The position numbers and the translations under genes were made by a program. A model generated the notes under the pieces. That model worked only from the letters and a program-made list of their open reading frames with translations, did no database searches and was not told the DNA's origin. 64,000 nt of DNA from RPQJ01 sp963726665 (GTDB taxonomy: Bacteria; Pseudomonadota; Gammaproteobacteria; Steroidobacterales; Steroidobacteraceae), in assembly GCA_963726665.1 (NCBI GenBank), contig CAVSDW010000024.1:62001-126000 (forward strand), in the 5' to 3' direction. Below, one piece after another: positions 28,896-36,060 of this stretch (position 1 is the first letter of the stretch; every line of letters starts with the position of its first letter).

Positions 28896-28971
28896 GGGGT
28901 CGGACGTGCCGAGTCATCCAGGCGAGCATGTCGGTTTTCGCGAGCGTGGATGACTCGGCAGGACCGACCCC
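28896..28971 (+). repeat. Hairpin H2, 25-base arms with a 3-base internal mismatch, loop forward
   Basis: Arm core TGCCGAGTCATCCA pairs with TGGATGACTCGGCA; an outer GGGGTCGG/CCGACCCC stem continues beyond a 3-base mismatch. The loop holds ATGTCGGTTTTCGCGAG. Confidence 0.85.
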
Positions 28972-29003
28972 ACGGCTGACCACGGGCGCCAGCGTCGACG
29001 GGA

Positions 29004-29040
29004 GCTGTCCGGCCGACCCATTGAGGACCGGCCGGACAGC
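29004..29040. terminator. Terminator-like hairpin between convergent genes
   Basis: GCTGTCCGGCCG and CGGCCGGACAGC form a perfect 12-base stem with a 13-base loop, just before the stop of the minus-strand gene. There is no T-run, so it would act as an intrinsic terminator only weakly; it could stabilise 3-prime ends. Confidence 0.5.
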
Positions 29041-29048
29041 GCCGTGTA

Positions 29049-30818
29049 TCAGTCAGTGCCAGTGACCCGCACCACCGCGTCCTGGTTGGGCGTCGTCGTG
29101 CCTGGATTGCCGCGGAAATCCGTCCAGACCGAGTAGCCGTTGCCGTCCTCGTCCAGGGCCACGCCGGTGTAGTCGCCGATGAAGCTGCCGGCGAACAGGA
29201 TGAACGGGTTCGAGGAGACGCTGCTCAGGCGGGTCTCGCTCGCAAAGTCGTCGGTCGAGCTGCGCGCGGCGTAGTCGAGGCAGACGGGTCCCTCCGCCGG
29301 CTCGTTCAGGATCGCTCCAGTCGTGAGGCTGAGGTAGGCCGTGCCGCAGCTATTGTCTGCGTCAGTGGGAACCGGCGAATACGAACGCGTGTAATAGCCC
29401 ACCATGATCCTGCCGTTCATCGCGGCAACGGTCGGGAATACCTTGTCGGCCGTGTCGCTGTTGGTCAGCACCCGCGGCGCCGTCCAGGTCAGGCCGTTGC
29501 TGGAGGTGACGAGCTTCACCTGGTTACTGGTCGGCTCGGAATTGTCGTACGCGTACGTGGGATCGTCGGTCCCGCAATTGCCCCTTCCCTGGTTGTCCGC
29601 CCAGACCATGGCGAGCTTTCCGGTCTTGGGGTCGATGGACAGCATGGGGAACGAGTTGATGCGGAACTGCTCGCCGCTCAGCGTCTGCCGTCCCTGGGCG
29701 CCGATCTGCCGCGGATAGCAGTCGAGATCGTCATAGATGCGTGCGACCTCGGTATTCGAGAAGCTCTTGCCGCCGTTCGTCGAGCGGGCAACGATCGCGG
29801 CGTCGTGCCAATAGCCGGAATCAGGCGTCCCGCCGATGTAGGACACGTACACCGTTCCGTCCGGCGCCACCTGCGGGATCGAGCCCTGGTTGTAGGGATG
29901 CGCGGCGTCGCTGACCGGCTTCGCGCCGGACCAGCTCATGCCGCCGTCCTTAGAACTGGCGATCTGGATCGGCGATCCACCGAACTTGCCGTTCGCGGTT
30001 TGTTCGAATTTCGTCCAGCTGACCCAGACCGTGCCGTCCGGGCCGACCGTCATCCATTCCTTGTCGAAGAAGTAGTTACCCGAGGCCACGTAGGCAACCA
30101 TGGTCGGGGCGCTCCAGTGCGCGCCGCCGTCGGTGGAGACGGCGACCGCAACGCCGCTGCGCACCTGGTAGTTTCCGGGCCCGGCGAAATTGCACACGAG
30201 GCCGGCGAAATACACGCGCTTGCCGTCCGGCGAGAACGCCAGCACCGGGTCGCCGCACGAGTCGAGGTTCGCGAACCGCCCGGCCCCGCCGGTGTCCTGG
30301 GTCCAGCCCGGCAGCGCGACGTTATCCCACGTCTGGCCACCATCCTTCGAGTAGTACACCGCCTGCCCATTGATGCGATATTCGTTCGCCGACGTGACGA
30401 TGTTCCGCGCGTCCGTGGGATTGACGACGATGTTGCTCTCGTTCTGCGGCTGGTAGCAGGAGGTGCCGTCGGCAAAAAAGAACTCAGTGTCACCGACGAT
30501 TGCGTCCGATTCGCCGGACGCGAAAGCGGGGTACAGGCTCGTGCTTGTGAACGGCGCGAACCTGCAGCGCGAGAAGTAGATGCCGTCGGGCGGCACCACC
30601 GGCGTCCGGGTCGCGGCACTCTCATAGTCCTGCAGCGTCCAGCGCGGCTTCTTGACGGGCGTCGGGCTGTTGACGCCGTCGAGCCCCGACGGCACGTTGC
30701 GATTGCCGGACTTGGTGGCCGCGTGAGCAGCCGGTGCGCCCAGCGAAACGCAGAGCGCGAGACAGATCGCGATCACGGAACGCGATCGGAGCGATGAAGG
30801 CATGGCGATTTCTCTCAT
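29049..30818 (-). CDS. Exported sialidase-like BNR-repeat protein
   Basis: 589 residues beginning MREIAMPSSLRSRSVIAICL, with a signal peptide cut near AHA. The Asp-box motifs SKDGGQTW, STDGGAHW, SKDGGMSW and STNGGKSF mark a six-bladed sialidase-type propeller. Intervening segments such as NIVVNPTDARNIVTSANEYR and VSWTKFEQTANGKFGGSPIQ are typical of exo-sialidase-like proteins of unknown specificity. The catalytic triad of true sialidases cannot be confirmed by eye. It is intact. Hairpin modules flank both ends: M1 downstream, M2 upstream. Confidence 0.8.
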   Translation of the reverse strand: MREIAMPSSLRSRSVIAICLALCVSLGAPAAHAATKSGNRNVPSGLDGVNSPTPVKKPRWTLQDYESAATRTPVVPPDGIYFSRCRFAPFTSTSLYPAFASGESDAIVGDTEFFFADGTSCYQPQNESNIVVNPTDARNIVTSANEYRINGQAVYYSKDGGQTWDNVALPGWTQDTGGAGRFANLDSCGDPVLAFSPDGKRVYFAGLVCNFAGPGNYQVRSGVAVAVSTDGGAHWSAPTMVAYVASGNYFFDKEWMTVGPDGTVWVSWTKFEQTANGKFGGSPIQIASSKDGGMSWSGAKPVSDAAHPYNQGSIPQVAPDGTVYVSYIGGTPDSGYWHDAAIVARSTNGGKSFSNTEVARIYDDLDCYPRQIGAQGRQTLSGEQFRINSFPMLSIDPKTGKLAMVWADNQGRGNCGTDDPTYAYDNSEPTSNQVKLVTSSNGLTWTAPRVLTNSDTADKVFPTVAAMNGRIMVGYYTRSYSPVPTDADNSCGTAYLSLTTGAILNEPAEGPVCLDYAARSSTDDFASETRLSSVSSNPFILFAGSFIGDYTGVALDEDGNGYSVWTDFRGNPGTTTPNQDAVVRVTGTD

Positions 30819-31190
30819 GGCTCGTTCCCCCAGGATTTCTGTGTTACCGGCAGCAAGGCTGCTGCGCAGTGGTGCCGACGCGGGTATGCCCACACAGATC
30901 GACTCCGGCTTCCCGCGGCAACCTACGTTCCACTGAATCACAACTTGCCGGCCATCGCCAGCAAATCCGCCCGACCCGACGACTTATGTAAAGCGGCCGG
31001 CGGCGGCTGCCTGGCGTCGAGCCGCGACTGGTCCTGGTAAGCCGTCGCTGCGTCGGCCCTGCCGCGGGCCGGGTCGTCGCCTGCGCCAGTCCATGACATC
31101 GGCCGGCCGAGTCACCGGGCCGACCGAACACCCGGGCCGGTCCATCGCCTCAGGCTGCGCGCCGTCAACGACAGGGCCGGTCCATCGCCC
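30819..31190. other. Intergenic stretch upstream of the sialidase-like gene, with a gene relic
   Basis: About 180 bases of moderate-GC leader for the minus-strand sialidase-like gene, then the relic at 30999-31040, then about 150 GC-rich bases before hairpin H3. I see no complete gene and no clear promoter hexamers. Confidence 0.5.
30999..31040 (+). pseudogene. Relic: duplicated last 13 codons of a D-aminoacylase-like gene
   Basis: The 42 bases translate as GGGCLASSRDWSW and a stop, against GGGCRASSRDWSW and a stop at the end of the D-aminoacylase-like gene (28665-28706). The bases differ at only a few positions. Nothing upstream continues the gene; the minus-strand sialidase-like gene and its leader lie there instead. 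As in the full copy, a conserved-loop hairpin module follows. It looks like the 3-prime remnant of a second copy, or a duplicated gene end. Confidence 0.65.
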
Positions 31191-31238
31191 CGTTCCATCT
31201 CGACTCGCGAAAGCCGACATGCTCGTCCAGATGGAACG
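31191..31238 (-). repeat. Hairpin H3, 10-base core arms, loop reversed
   Basis: CGTTCCATCT pairs with AGATGGAACG around a loop carrying CTCGCGAAAGCCGACATGCT. The outer left flank resembles H1 (TCCATCGCCCCG) and the outer right flank resembles H6 (complement CCAGTGTCACG), so the outer stem is mosaic and unpaired. Confidence 0.75.
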
Positions 31239-31285
31239 TGACACTGGCCCGGCCTCACAGCACGACGCGTCGACCGTAGCCCGGC

Positions 31286-31360
31286 GGGGTCGGACGTGCC
31301 GAGTCATCCAGGCGAGCATGTCGGTTTTCGCGAGCGCGGATGACTGGGCAGGGCCGACCG
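31286..31360 (+). repeat. Hairpin H4, stem as in H2 with two changes, loop forward
   Basis: Left arm is identical to H2 (GTGCCGAGTCATCCA). The right arm has changed to CGGATGACTGGGCA, giving two mismatches. The loop is unchanged (ATGTCGGTTTTCGCGAG). This is the clearest copy where the stem has begun to decay on one side. Confidence 0.8.
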
Positions 31361-31409
31361 CCACGGCTGACCACCGGCGCCGGCGCCAGCGTCGACGATT
31401 GCAGCCCGG

Positions 31410-31483
31410 CGGCTCGGCGTTCCGGCTTCTCCGGACGAGCATGTCGGCTTTCGCGAGTCCGGGGAAGCCGGAACGCCGAGCCG
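31410..31483 (+). repeat. Hairpin H5, 26-base arms, loop forward
   Basis: CGGCTCGGCGTTCCGGCTTC and TCCGGA pair with the right arm, with one T-G wobble. The loop reads ATGTCGGCTTTCGCGAG. Confidence 0.85.
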
Positions 31484-31635
31484 GCCTTGCGTCAACCTGC
31501 TCCCAGACCGGCGTGTCGGCATGGATGCTGCGGGCGCCCATGCCACCGGGCAGCCGCAAGTGCTAATCTCGCGCCCTTTGGCGGCCAGGCGACGACTGGC
31601 CGCCCGAACGATACCAACGATCATCGGGGGCCCCA

Positions 31636-32376
31636 ATGACACGAACTCAGATTGCCCTGTGCGCGATGCTGCTCGGCCTCGCGGCCAGGGCGGATGCATT
31701 CACGGCCGAGGAACTCGCGGCGAAGAACATCGACGCCCGGGGCGGCGCCACCGCGCTCGCCGCGGTCCAGAACGTGCGCCGCAGCGGCCAGCTCATCATC
31801 CAGGGTGGCCAGTACACCCTGGGCACCGTCGAGACGCGCCGTCGGCCGGACTCGATCCGCAGCGAGGCAACGCTGCAGGGTCTCACCCAGGTCGAGTCCT
31901 ACGACGGCAAGGATGGCTGGAAGATCGACCCGTTCGGGGGCCGCAAGGACCCGGAACGCACCTCGCCCGACGACCTCAAGGGCCTGATCGAGGACGCACA
32001 GATCGGCGGCCCGCTCGAGGACTACAAGGCGCGCGGCGCGACGCTCGAGTATGCCGGCACCGAAGACATCGACGGGACGGCCGCGCACAAGCTGAAGCTC
32101 ACCCAGAAGAACGGCGACGTGCAGTACGTGTACCTCGATCCGGACTACTTCCTCGAAATCCGCGTCGAGAGCCAGCGCAGTGTGCGCGGCGTGAAGAAGA
32201 TCATGATCACGGACCTCGGCGAGTACGAAAAAGTCTCCGGAGTGTTCTGGGCGACCTCGATCACCAGCGGGCGCAAGGGGGACAATGACCCCGCGAAAAT
32301 CCTCTACGACAAGGTCGAGGTGAACATCCCGCTGGACGCGGGGTATTTCTCCTTTCCCGTCTCCGCGAAGAACTGA
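31636..32376 (+). CDS. Exported LolA-like outer-membrane lipoprotein-sorting family protein
   Basis: 246 residues. A signal peptide (MTRTQIALCAMLLGLAARAD) is followed by AEELAAKNIDARGGATALAA, VRRSGQLIIQGGQYTLGTVE, ESYDGKDGWKIDPFGGRKDP and LYDKVEVNIPLDAGYFSFPV. This beta-rich pattern is that of LolA/LolB-fold exported proteins commonly annotated as outer membrane lipoprotein-sorting proteins. True lipoprotein carrier activity is doubtful. It lies 9 bases before the second giant BNR gene on the same strand, so the two are very probably co-transcribed. Confidence 0.8.
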   Translation: MTRTQIALCAMLLGLAARADAFTAEELAAKNIDARGGATALAAVQNVRRSGQLIIQGGQYTLGTVETRRRPDSIRSEATLQGLTQVESYDGKDGWKIDPFGGRKDPERTSPDDLKGLIEDAQIGGPLEDYKARGATLEYAGTEDIDGTAAHKLKLTQKNGDVQYVYLDPDYFLEIRVESQRSVRGVKKIMITDLGEYEKVSGVFWATSITSGRKGDNDPAKILYDKVEVNIPLDAGYFSFPVSAKN

Positions 32377-32385
32377 GGGCACGCC

Positions 32386-35300
32386 ATGACGCGTAAAATC
32401 CTGTTCGTGGCGGCGCTGCTGCCCATTTCCGTGGCCATTGCCGGCGCCGCTCCCGCACCGACCATCGACGCGGGCACCCTCTCCGGACTCGGCGTGCGCA
32501 ACATCGGTTCAGCCGCGATGAGCGGCCGCATCTCGTCCATCGACGCGATCAACATGCCGAACGGCAAGCTGACGCTCTACGTCGGCGCCGCGAGCGGCGG
32601 AGTGTGGAAGTCCATGGACGGCGGCACGACCTACGAGTCCGTGTTCGACCATGAGGACGTACAGTCCATCGGCGCCGTGACGATCGACCCGCGCAATCCC
32701 GACACCGTCTGGGTCGGCACCGGCGAAGCCTGGACCCGCAACAGCGTTTCCATCGGCGACGGCATCTACAAGACGACCGATGGCGGCAACACCTGGACCA
32801 ACCTGGGGCTGCGCGAGTCCGAGCGCATCGTGGACGTCAGCATCGACCCGCGCGACAGCAACGTCGTCTACGCCTGCGTCACCGGCCGCCTGTGGAGCGA
32901 CTCCGCCGAACGCGGCGTCTACAAGACGACCGACGGCGGCACCACCTGGCAGCACGTGCTCAAGGGCGCGAATCTCTCCACGGGCTGCGCGAATCTCAGC
33001 ATCGACCAGCAGAACCCCGACGTCGTGTACGCGGCGCTGTGGGATTTCCGGCGCAAGGGCTGGACCTTCCGCTCGGGCGGCGAGACGCCGACCTCGCCGT
33101 CGGCGAGCGCGCTCATGGTGTCGCGCGACGGCGGGCGCACCTGGTCCGAGATCACGCCCGAGGCGAACCCCGGCTTCGCGAAGAAGCCCTATGGTCGCAT
33201 CGCGGTCAACGTGGCGCCGAGCGACCCGAAGCGCGTCTACGCCTTCGTCGAGTCGACGTCGAGCGCGCTCTACGTGAGCTCCGATGGCGGCAAGACCTGG
33301 GAAGCGCGTGACAAGAGCACCTGGATGGTGTGGCGCCCGTTCTACTTCGCGCAGATGACCGTGGATCCGTCGAACCCCGACCGAATTTTCAAGGGCGACG
33401 GCATGCTCATCCTCTCCGAGGACGCGGGCAAGAGCTTCGCCGGCGTCGGCGGGTTCGAGGGCTCGCACGGCGACGTGCACGACGTGTGGGTGAACCCGAA
33501 GAACCCGAAGCACGTGATCCACGGCGACGACGGCGGCATCTGGTACAGCTACGACGGCGGCAACCGCTGGTGGAAGGGCGAGAACCTCCCGATCTCGCAG
33601 TTCTATCACGTGAGCGTGGACGACCAGGACCCGTACAAGGTCTACGGCGGCCTGCAGGACAACTCGAGCTGGGTCGGCGACAGCGCCTACCCGGGCGGCA
33701 TCACCAACAGCCGCTGGGAGAACATGTACGGCGGAGACGGCTTCTGGATGTTCAGCGACCCGGCCGATCCGGACTACCTGTATGCGGAATACCAGGGCGG
33801 AACGGTCGCGCGGGTCAACCGCTACACGCACCAGGCCCGCGCCATCCAGCCGCTCGCGGGCCCGAACGAGAAGCTGCGCTTCAACTGGAACACGCCGCTG
33901 CACCTGTCCCCGAACGAGAAGGGCACGCTCTACATGGGCGCGCAGTTCCTGTTCCGCACGCGTGATCACGGCCAGAGCTGGGACCGCATTTCGCCGGACC
34001 TCACGACCAACGATCCTGAGAAGCAGAAGCAGGAGCAGTCCGGCGGCGTGACCGTGGACAACTCCGCCGCCGAGATGCACACGACGATCTACTCGATCAG
34101 CGAATCGCCGAAGGCAGCGGGCACGATCTGGATCGGCACCGACGACGGCAACCTGCAGCTCACGCGCGACAGCGGAAAGAACTGGACCAATACCGTCGGC
34201 GCGCTGCAGTCAGGCAAGGACGCGCTGCCGAAGGCGTCGTGGGTCAGCTGGGTCGAAGCCAGCCGCTTCGATGCGGCGACTGCCTACGCGACCTTCGACC
34301 GCCACACCTTCGGCGACTTCGCGCCCTACCTCTACGTGACCCGCGACTACGGCAAGACGTGGAAGCCGCTCGTGACCGCGAAGAACGCCAAGGGCGTGCG
34401 CGGCTACGCGCACGTGATCAAGGAGGACACGCAGCAGTCGCGGCTGCTGTTCCTCGGCACGGAATTCGGGCTCTGGGTGTCGATCGACGGCGGCGAGAAC
34501 TGGGCGCAGTTCAAGGCCGACGATTTCCCGGCCGTCGCCGTGCGCGACATCGTCATCCAGCCGCGCGACAACGACCTCGTGCTCGGCACGCACGGCCGCG
34601 GCATCTGGATCGTCGACGACATCACGCCGCTGCGCGGGCTCACGCCCGAGGTCCTCGCGAGCCAGGCGGCCTTCGTGACCGGCCGGCCCTCGCAGCAGCG
34701 CATCAACGGCCCGGGCGGCTGGGCGAACGGCTCGGCCGTGTTCGTCGGCGACAATCCCACGCGAGGCGCGGTGATCAATTACTACCAGAAGTCGCGCCAC
34801 CTGTTCGGCAAGCTCAAGCTCGAGGTGCTCGACCCGAACGGCAAGGTCATGGACGAGCTGCCGGCCAGCCCAAGGCGCGGGCTCAATCGCGTGGTCTGGT
34901 CCATGCAGGAGAAGGCGCCGCGCGTGCCGCCAGCCGTGCAGCTCGCTTTCGCCGGTGCGCAGGGTCCGCCGGTGTTGCCCGGGACGTACACGGTGCGCAT
35001 GACCAAGGGTGGCGAGGTCTACGAGTCGAAGATCAACGTCGAGCTGGACCGGCGCGCGACCTACACGCTCGCCGACCGCAAGGCGCAGTACGACGCTGCC
35101 ATGCGGGTTCGCAGCCTCTTCGGCGCCGAAAGCGCGCTCATGGACCGCATCCTGGCGGTGCGCGGCGAGCTCGCGGAGCGCAAGGCAGCCGCTGGCAACG
35201 AGGCGCTGAAAAAGCAGATCGCCGCCGTGGATGAAAAAGTCGACGCCGTGCGCAAGCGCATCGTCGCCACCACCGAGGGCGGCGCCATCACCGGCGAGGA

Positions 35301-35628
35301 ACGGCTGCGCGAGTTCACCGACACGCTCTACGGCGCGATCCTGAGCTACGACGGTGCGCCGACCGCCTACCAGGTCGAGCGCATCGGCGTGCTGGAGAGC
35401 GACCTTGCGAGCATCGACACCGAGTTCAACGCAGTGCTGGCGAAAGACCTGCCGGAGCTCAACAAGGCGCTCGAGTCGGGCGGCCTGCCCGCGGTCGAGG
35501 CTCCGCCGGTGACGGCGGCGGTCGCGGACTCGGGCCTGCGCTCGGCCGGCCCGCGCAGCGGCGACGCCGATGCCGGCGAAGCCGCGGCGTTCCCGGGCCT
35601 GCCGACGTCGATGGTGGTCTTTCACTGA
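32386..35628 (+). CDS. Giant exported BNR/VPS10-like beta-propeller protein, paralogue 2
   Basis: 1080-residue exported protein with a signal peptide (MTRKILFVAALLPISVAIAG). Asp-box repeats include SMDGGTTY, TTDGGNTW, TTDGGTTW, SRDGGRTW, SSDGGKTW, TRDHGQSW and TRDSGKNW. The block GRGIWIVDDITPLRGL aligns with RRGIWILDDITPLRAF of the copy at 17.4 kb, and both end in a beta-domain and helical tail, so they are full-length paralogues. The last 50 residues are Ala/Gly/Pro-rich. It follows a LolA-like gene by 9 bases. Ligand is unknown; an envelope or extracellular location is inferred. Confidence 0.85.
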   Translation: MTRKILFVAALLPISVAIAGAAPAPTIDAGTLSGLGVRNIGSAAMSGRISSIDAINMPNGKLTLYVGAASGGVWKSMDGGTTYESVFDHEDVQSIGAVTIDPRNPDTVWVGTGEAWTRNSVSIGDGIYKTTDGGNTWTNLGLRESERIVDVSIDPRDSNVVYACVTGRLWSDSAERGVYKTTDGGTTWQHVLKGANLSTGCANLSIDQQNPDVVYAALWDFRRKGWTFRSGGETPTSPSASALMVSRDGGRTWSEITPEANPGFAKKPYGRIAVNVAPSDPKRVYAFVESTSSALYVSSDGGKTWEARDKSTWMVWRPFYFAQMTVDPSNPDRIFKGDGMLILSEDAGKSFAGVGGFEGSHGDVHDVWVNPKNPKHVIHGDDGGIWYSYDGGNRWWKGENLPISQFYHVSVDDQDPYKVYGGLQDNSSWVGDSAYPGGITNSRWENMYGGDGFWMFSDPADPDYLYAEYQGGTVARVNRYTHQARAIQPLAGPNEKLRFNWNTPLHLSPNEKGTLYMGAQFLFRTRDHGQSWDRISPDLTTNDPEKQKQEQSGGVTVDNSAAEMHTTIYSISESPKAAGTIWIGTDDGNLQLTRDSGKNWTNTVGALQSGKDALPKASWVSWVEASRFDAATAYATFDRHTFGDFAPYLYVTRDYGKTWKPLVTAKNAKGVRGYAHVIKEDTQQSRLLFLGTEFGLWVSIDGGENWAQFKADDFPAVAVRDIVIQPRDNDLVLGTHGRGIWIVDDITPLRGLTPEVLASQAAFVTGRPSQQRINGPGGWANGSAVFVGDNPTRGAVINYYQKSRHLFGKLKLEVLDPNGKVMDELPASPRRGLNRVVWSMQEKAPRVPPAVQLAFAGAQGPPVLPGTYTVRMTKGGEVYESKINVELDRRATYTLADRKAQYDAAMRVRSLFGAESALMDRILAVRGELAERKAAAGNEALKKQIAAVDEKVDAVRKRIVATTEGGAITGEERLREFTDTLYGAILSYDGAPTAYQVERIGVLESDLASIDTEFNAVLAKDLPELNKALESGGLPAVEAPPVTAAVADSGLRSAGPRSGDADAGEAAAFPGLPTSMVVFH

Positions 35629-35639
35629 CCCTGCGTATC

Positions 35640-35673
35640 ACCGGCTCACGGTCCAGCGTGGCCGTGAGCCGGT
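35640..35673 (+). terminator. Stem-loop directly after BNR paralogue 2
   Basis: ACCGGCTCACGG and CCGTGAGCCGGT make a perfect 12-base stem with a 10-base loop, starting 12 bases after the stop codon. No long T-run follows, so termination is likely but not certain. Confidence 0.6.
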
Positions 35674-35710
35674 CCGTCTCCCGCTTCACCCGCGCAGTCT
35701 GCGGGCCGGG

Positions 35711-35776
35711 CCAGTGTCCCGTGTCCACCCGGACTCGCGAAAACCGACATCTCGTCCGGGTGGCACGGGACACTGG
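35711..35776 (-). repeat. Hairpin H6, 22-23 base arms with one bulge, loop reversed
   Basis: CCAGTGTCCCGTGTCCACCC and GGA pair with the right arm apart from one bulged T. The loop reads CTCGCGAAAACCGACATCTC. The stem differs from H1 at many positions, yet both arms agree with each other. Confidence 0.85.
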
Positions 35777-35813
35777 GCCGGCCCGGCCGCCGACGCGTCG
35801 ACGGCAGCCCGTC

Positions 35814-35887
35814 GGGTCGGGCGTGCCGAGTCATCCAGGCGAGCATGTCGGTTTTCGCGAGCGTGGATGACTCGGCAGGGCCGACCC
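35814..35887 (+). repeat. Hairpin H7, stem as in H2, loop forward
   Basis: GTGCCGAGTCATCCA pairs with TGGATGACTCGGCA, with outer GGGTCGG/CCGACCC. The loop holds ATGTCGGTTTTCGCGAG. Confidence 0.85.
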
Positions 35888-35941
35888 CGCAACTGACTCG
35901 ACGGCTCGCCGTTACCACCGCGGCGGCGGATAGTAGCCGGT

Positions 35942-36014
35942 CGGCTCGGCGTTCCGGCTTCTCCGGACGAGATGTCGGTTTTCGCGAGTCCGGGGAAGCC
36001 GGAGCGGCGAGCCG
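35942..36014 (+). repeat. Hairpin H8, stem related to H5, loop forward
   Basis: Left arm is identical to H5 (CGGCTCGGCGTTCCGGCTTC); the right arm has three differences, two of them wobble-compatible. The loop holds ATGTCGGTTTTCGCGAG and lacks one C before ATG. Confidence 0.8.
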
Positions 36015-36060
36015 GCATGCCTGATCGACCTCGGACCAGAGTCGCCCGACGACAGCGGCC

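Larger units (their letters stand above)
28786..28971. repeat. Hairpin module M1 (two conserved-loop hairpins)
   Basis: Convergent gap between the D-aminoacylase-like gene and the sialidase-like gene. It holds hairpin H1 (loop reversed) and H2 (loop forward), loop centres about 113 bases apart. They are joined by a spacer containing GCGTCGACGGTAGCCCGGCG, which also recurs in modules M2 and M3. A third position is occupied by a plain terminator-like stem. Confidence 0.85.
31191..31483. repeat. Hairpin module M2 (three conserved-loop hairpins)
   Basis: Divergent gap. H3 (loop reversed), H4 and H5 (loops forward) have loop centres about 110 and 123 bases apart. GACGCGTCGACCGTAGCCCG links H3 to H4 as in M1 and M3. 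Confidence 0.85.
35711..36014. repeat. Hairpin module M3 (three conserved-loop hairpins)
   Basis: Convergent gap. H6 (reversed), H7 and H8 (forward) have loop centres about 106 and 128 bases apart. The H6-H7 link GACGCGTCGACGGCAGCCC matches M1 and M2. Confidence 0.85.

Noticed and set aside
29049..30941. A longer start at 30941 for the sialidase-like gene
   Set aside because: The extra 41 residues precede a proper signal peptide; the ATG at 30818 follows a purine-rich site (GGGGGAA) and puts the signal at the N-terminus.
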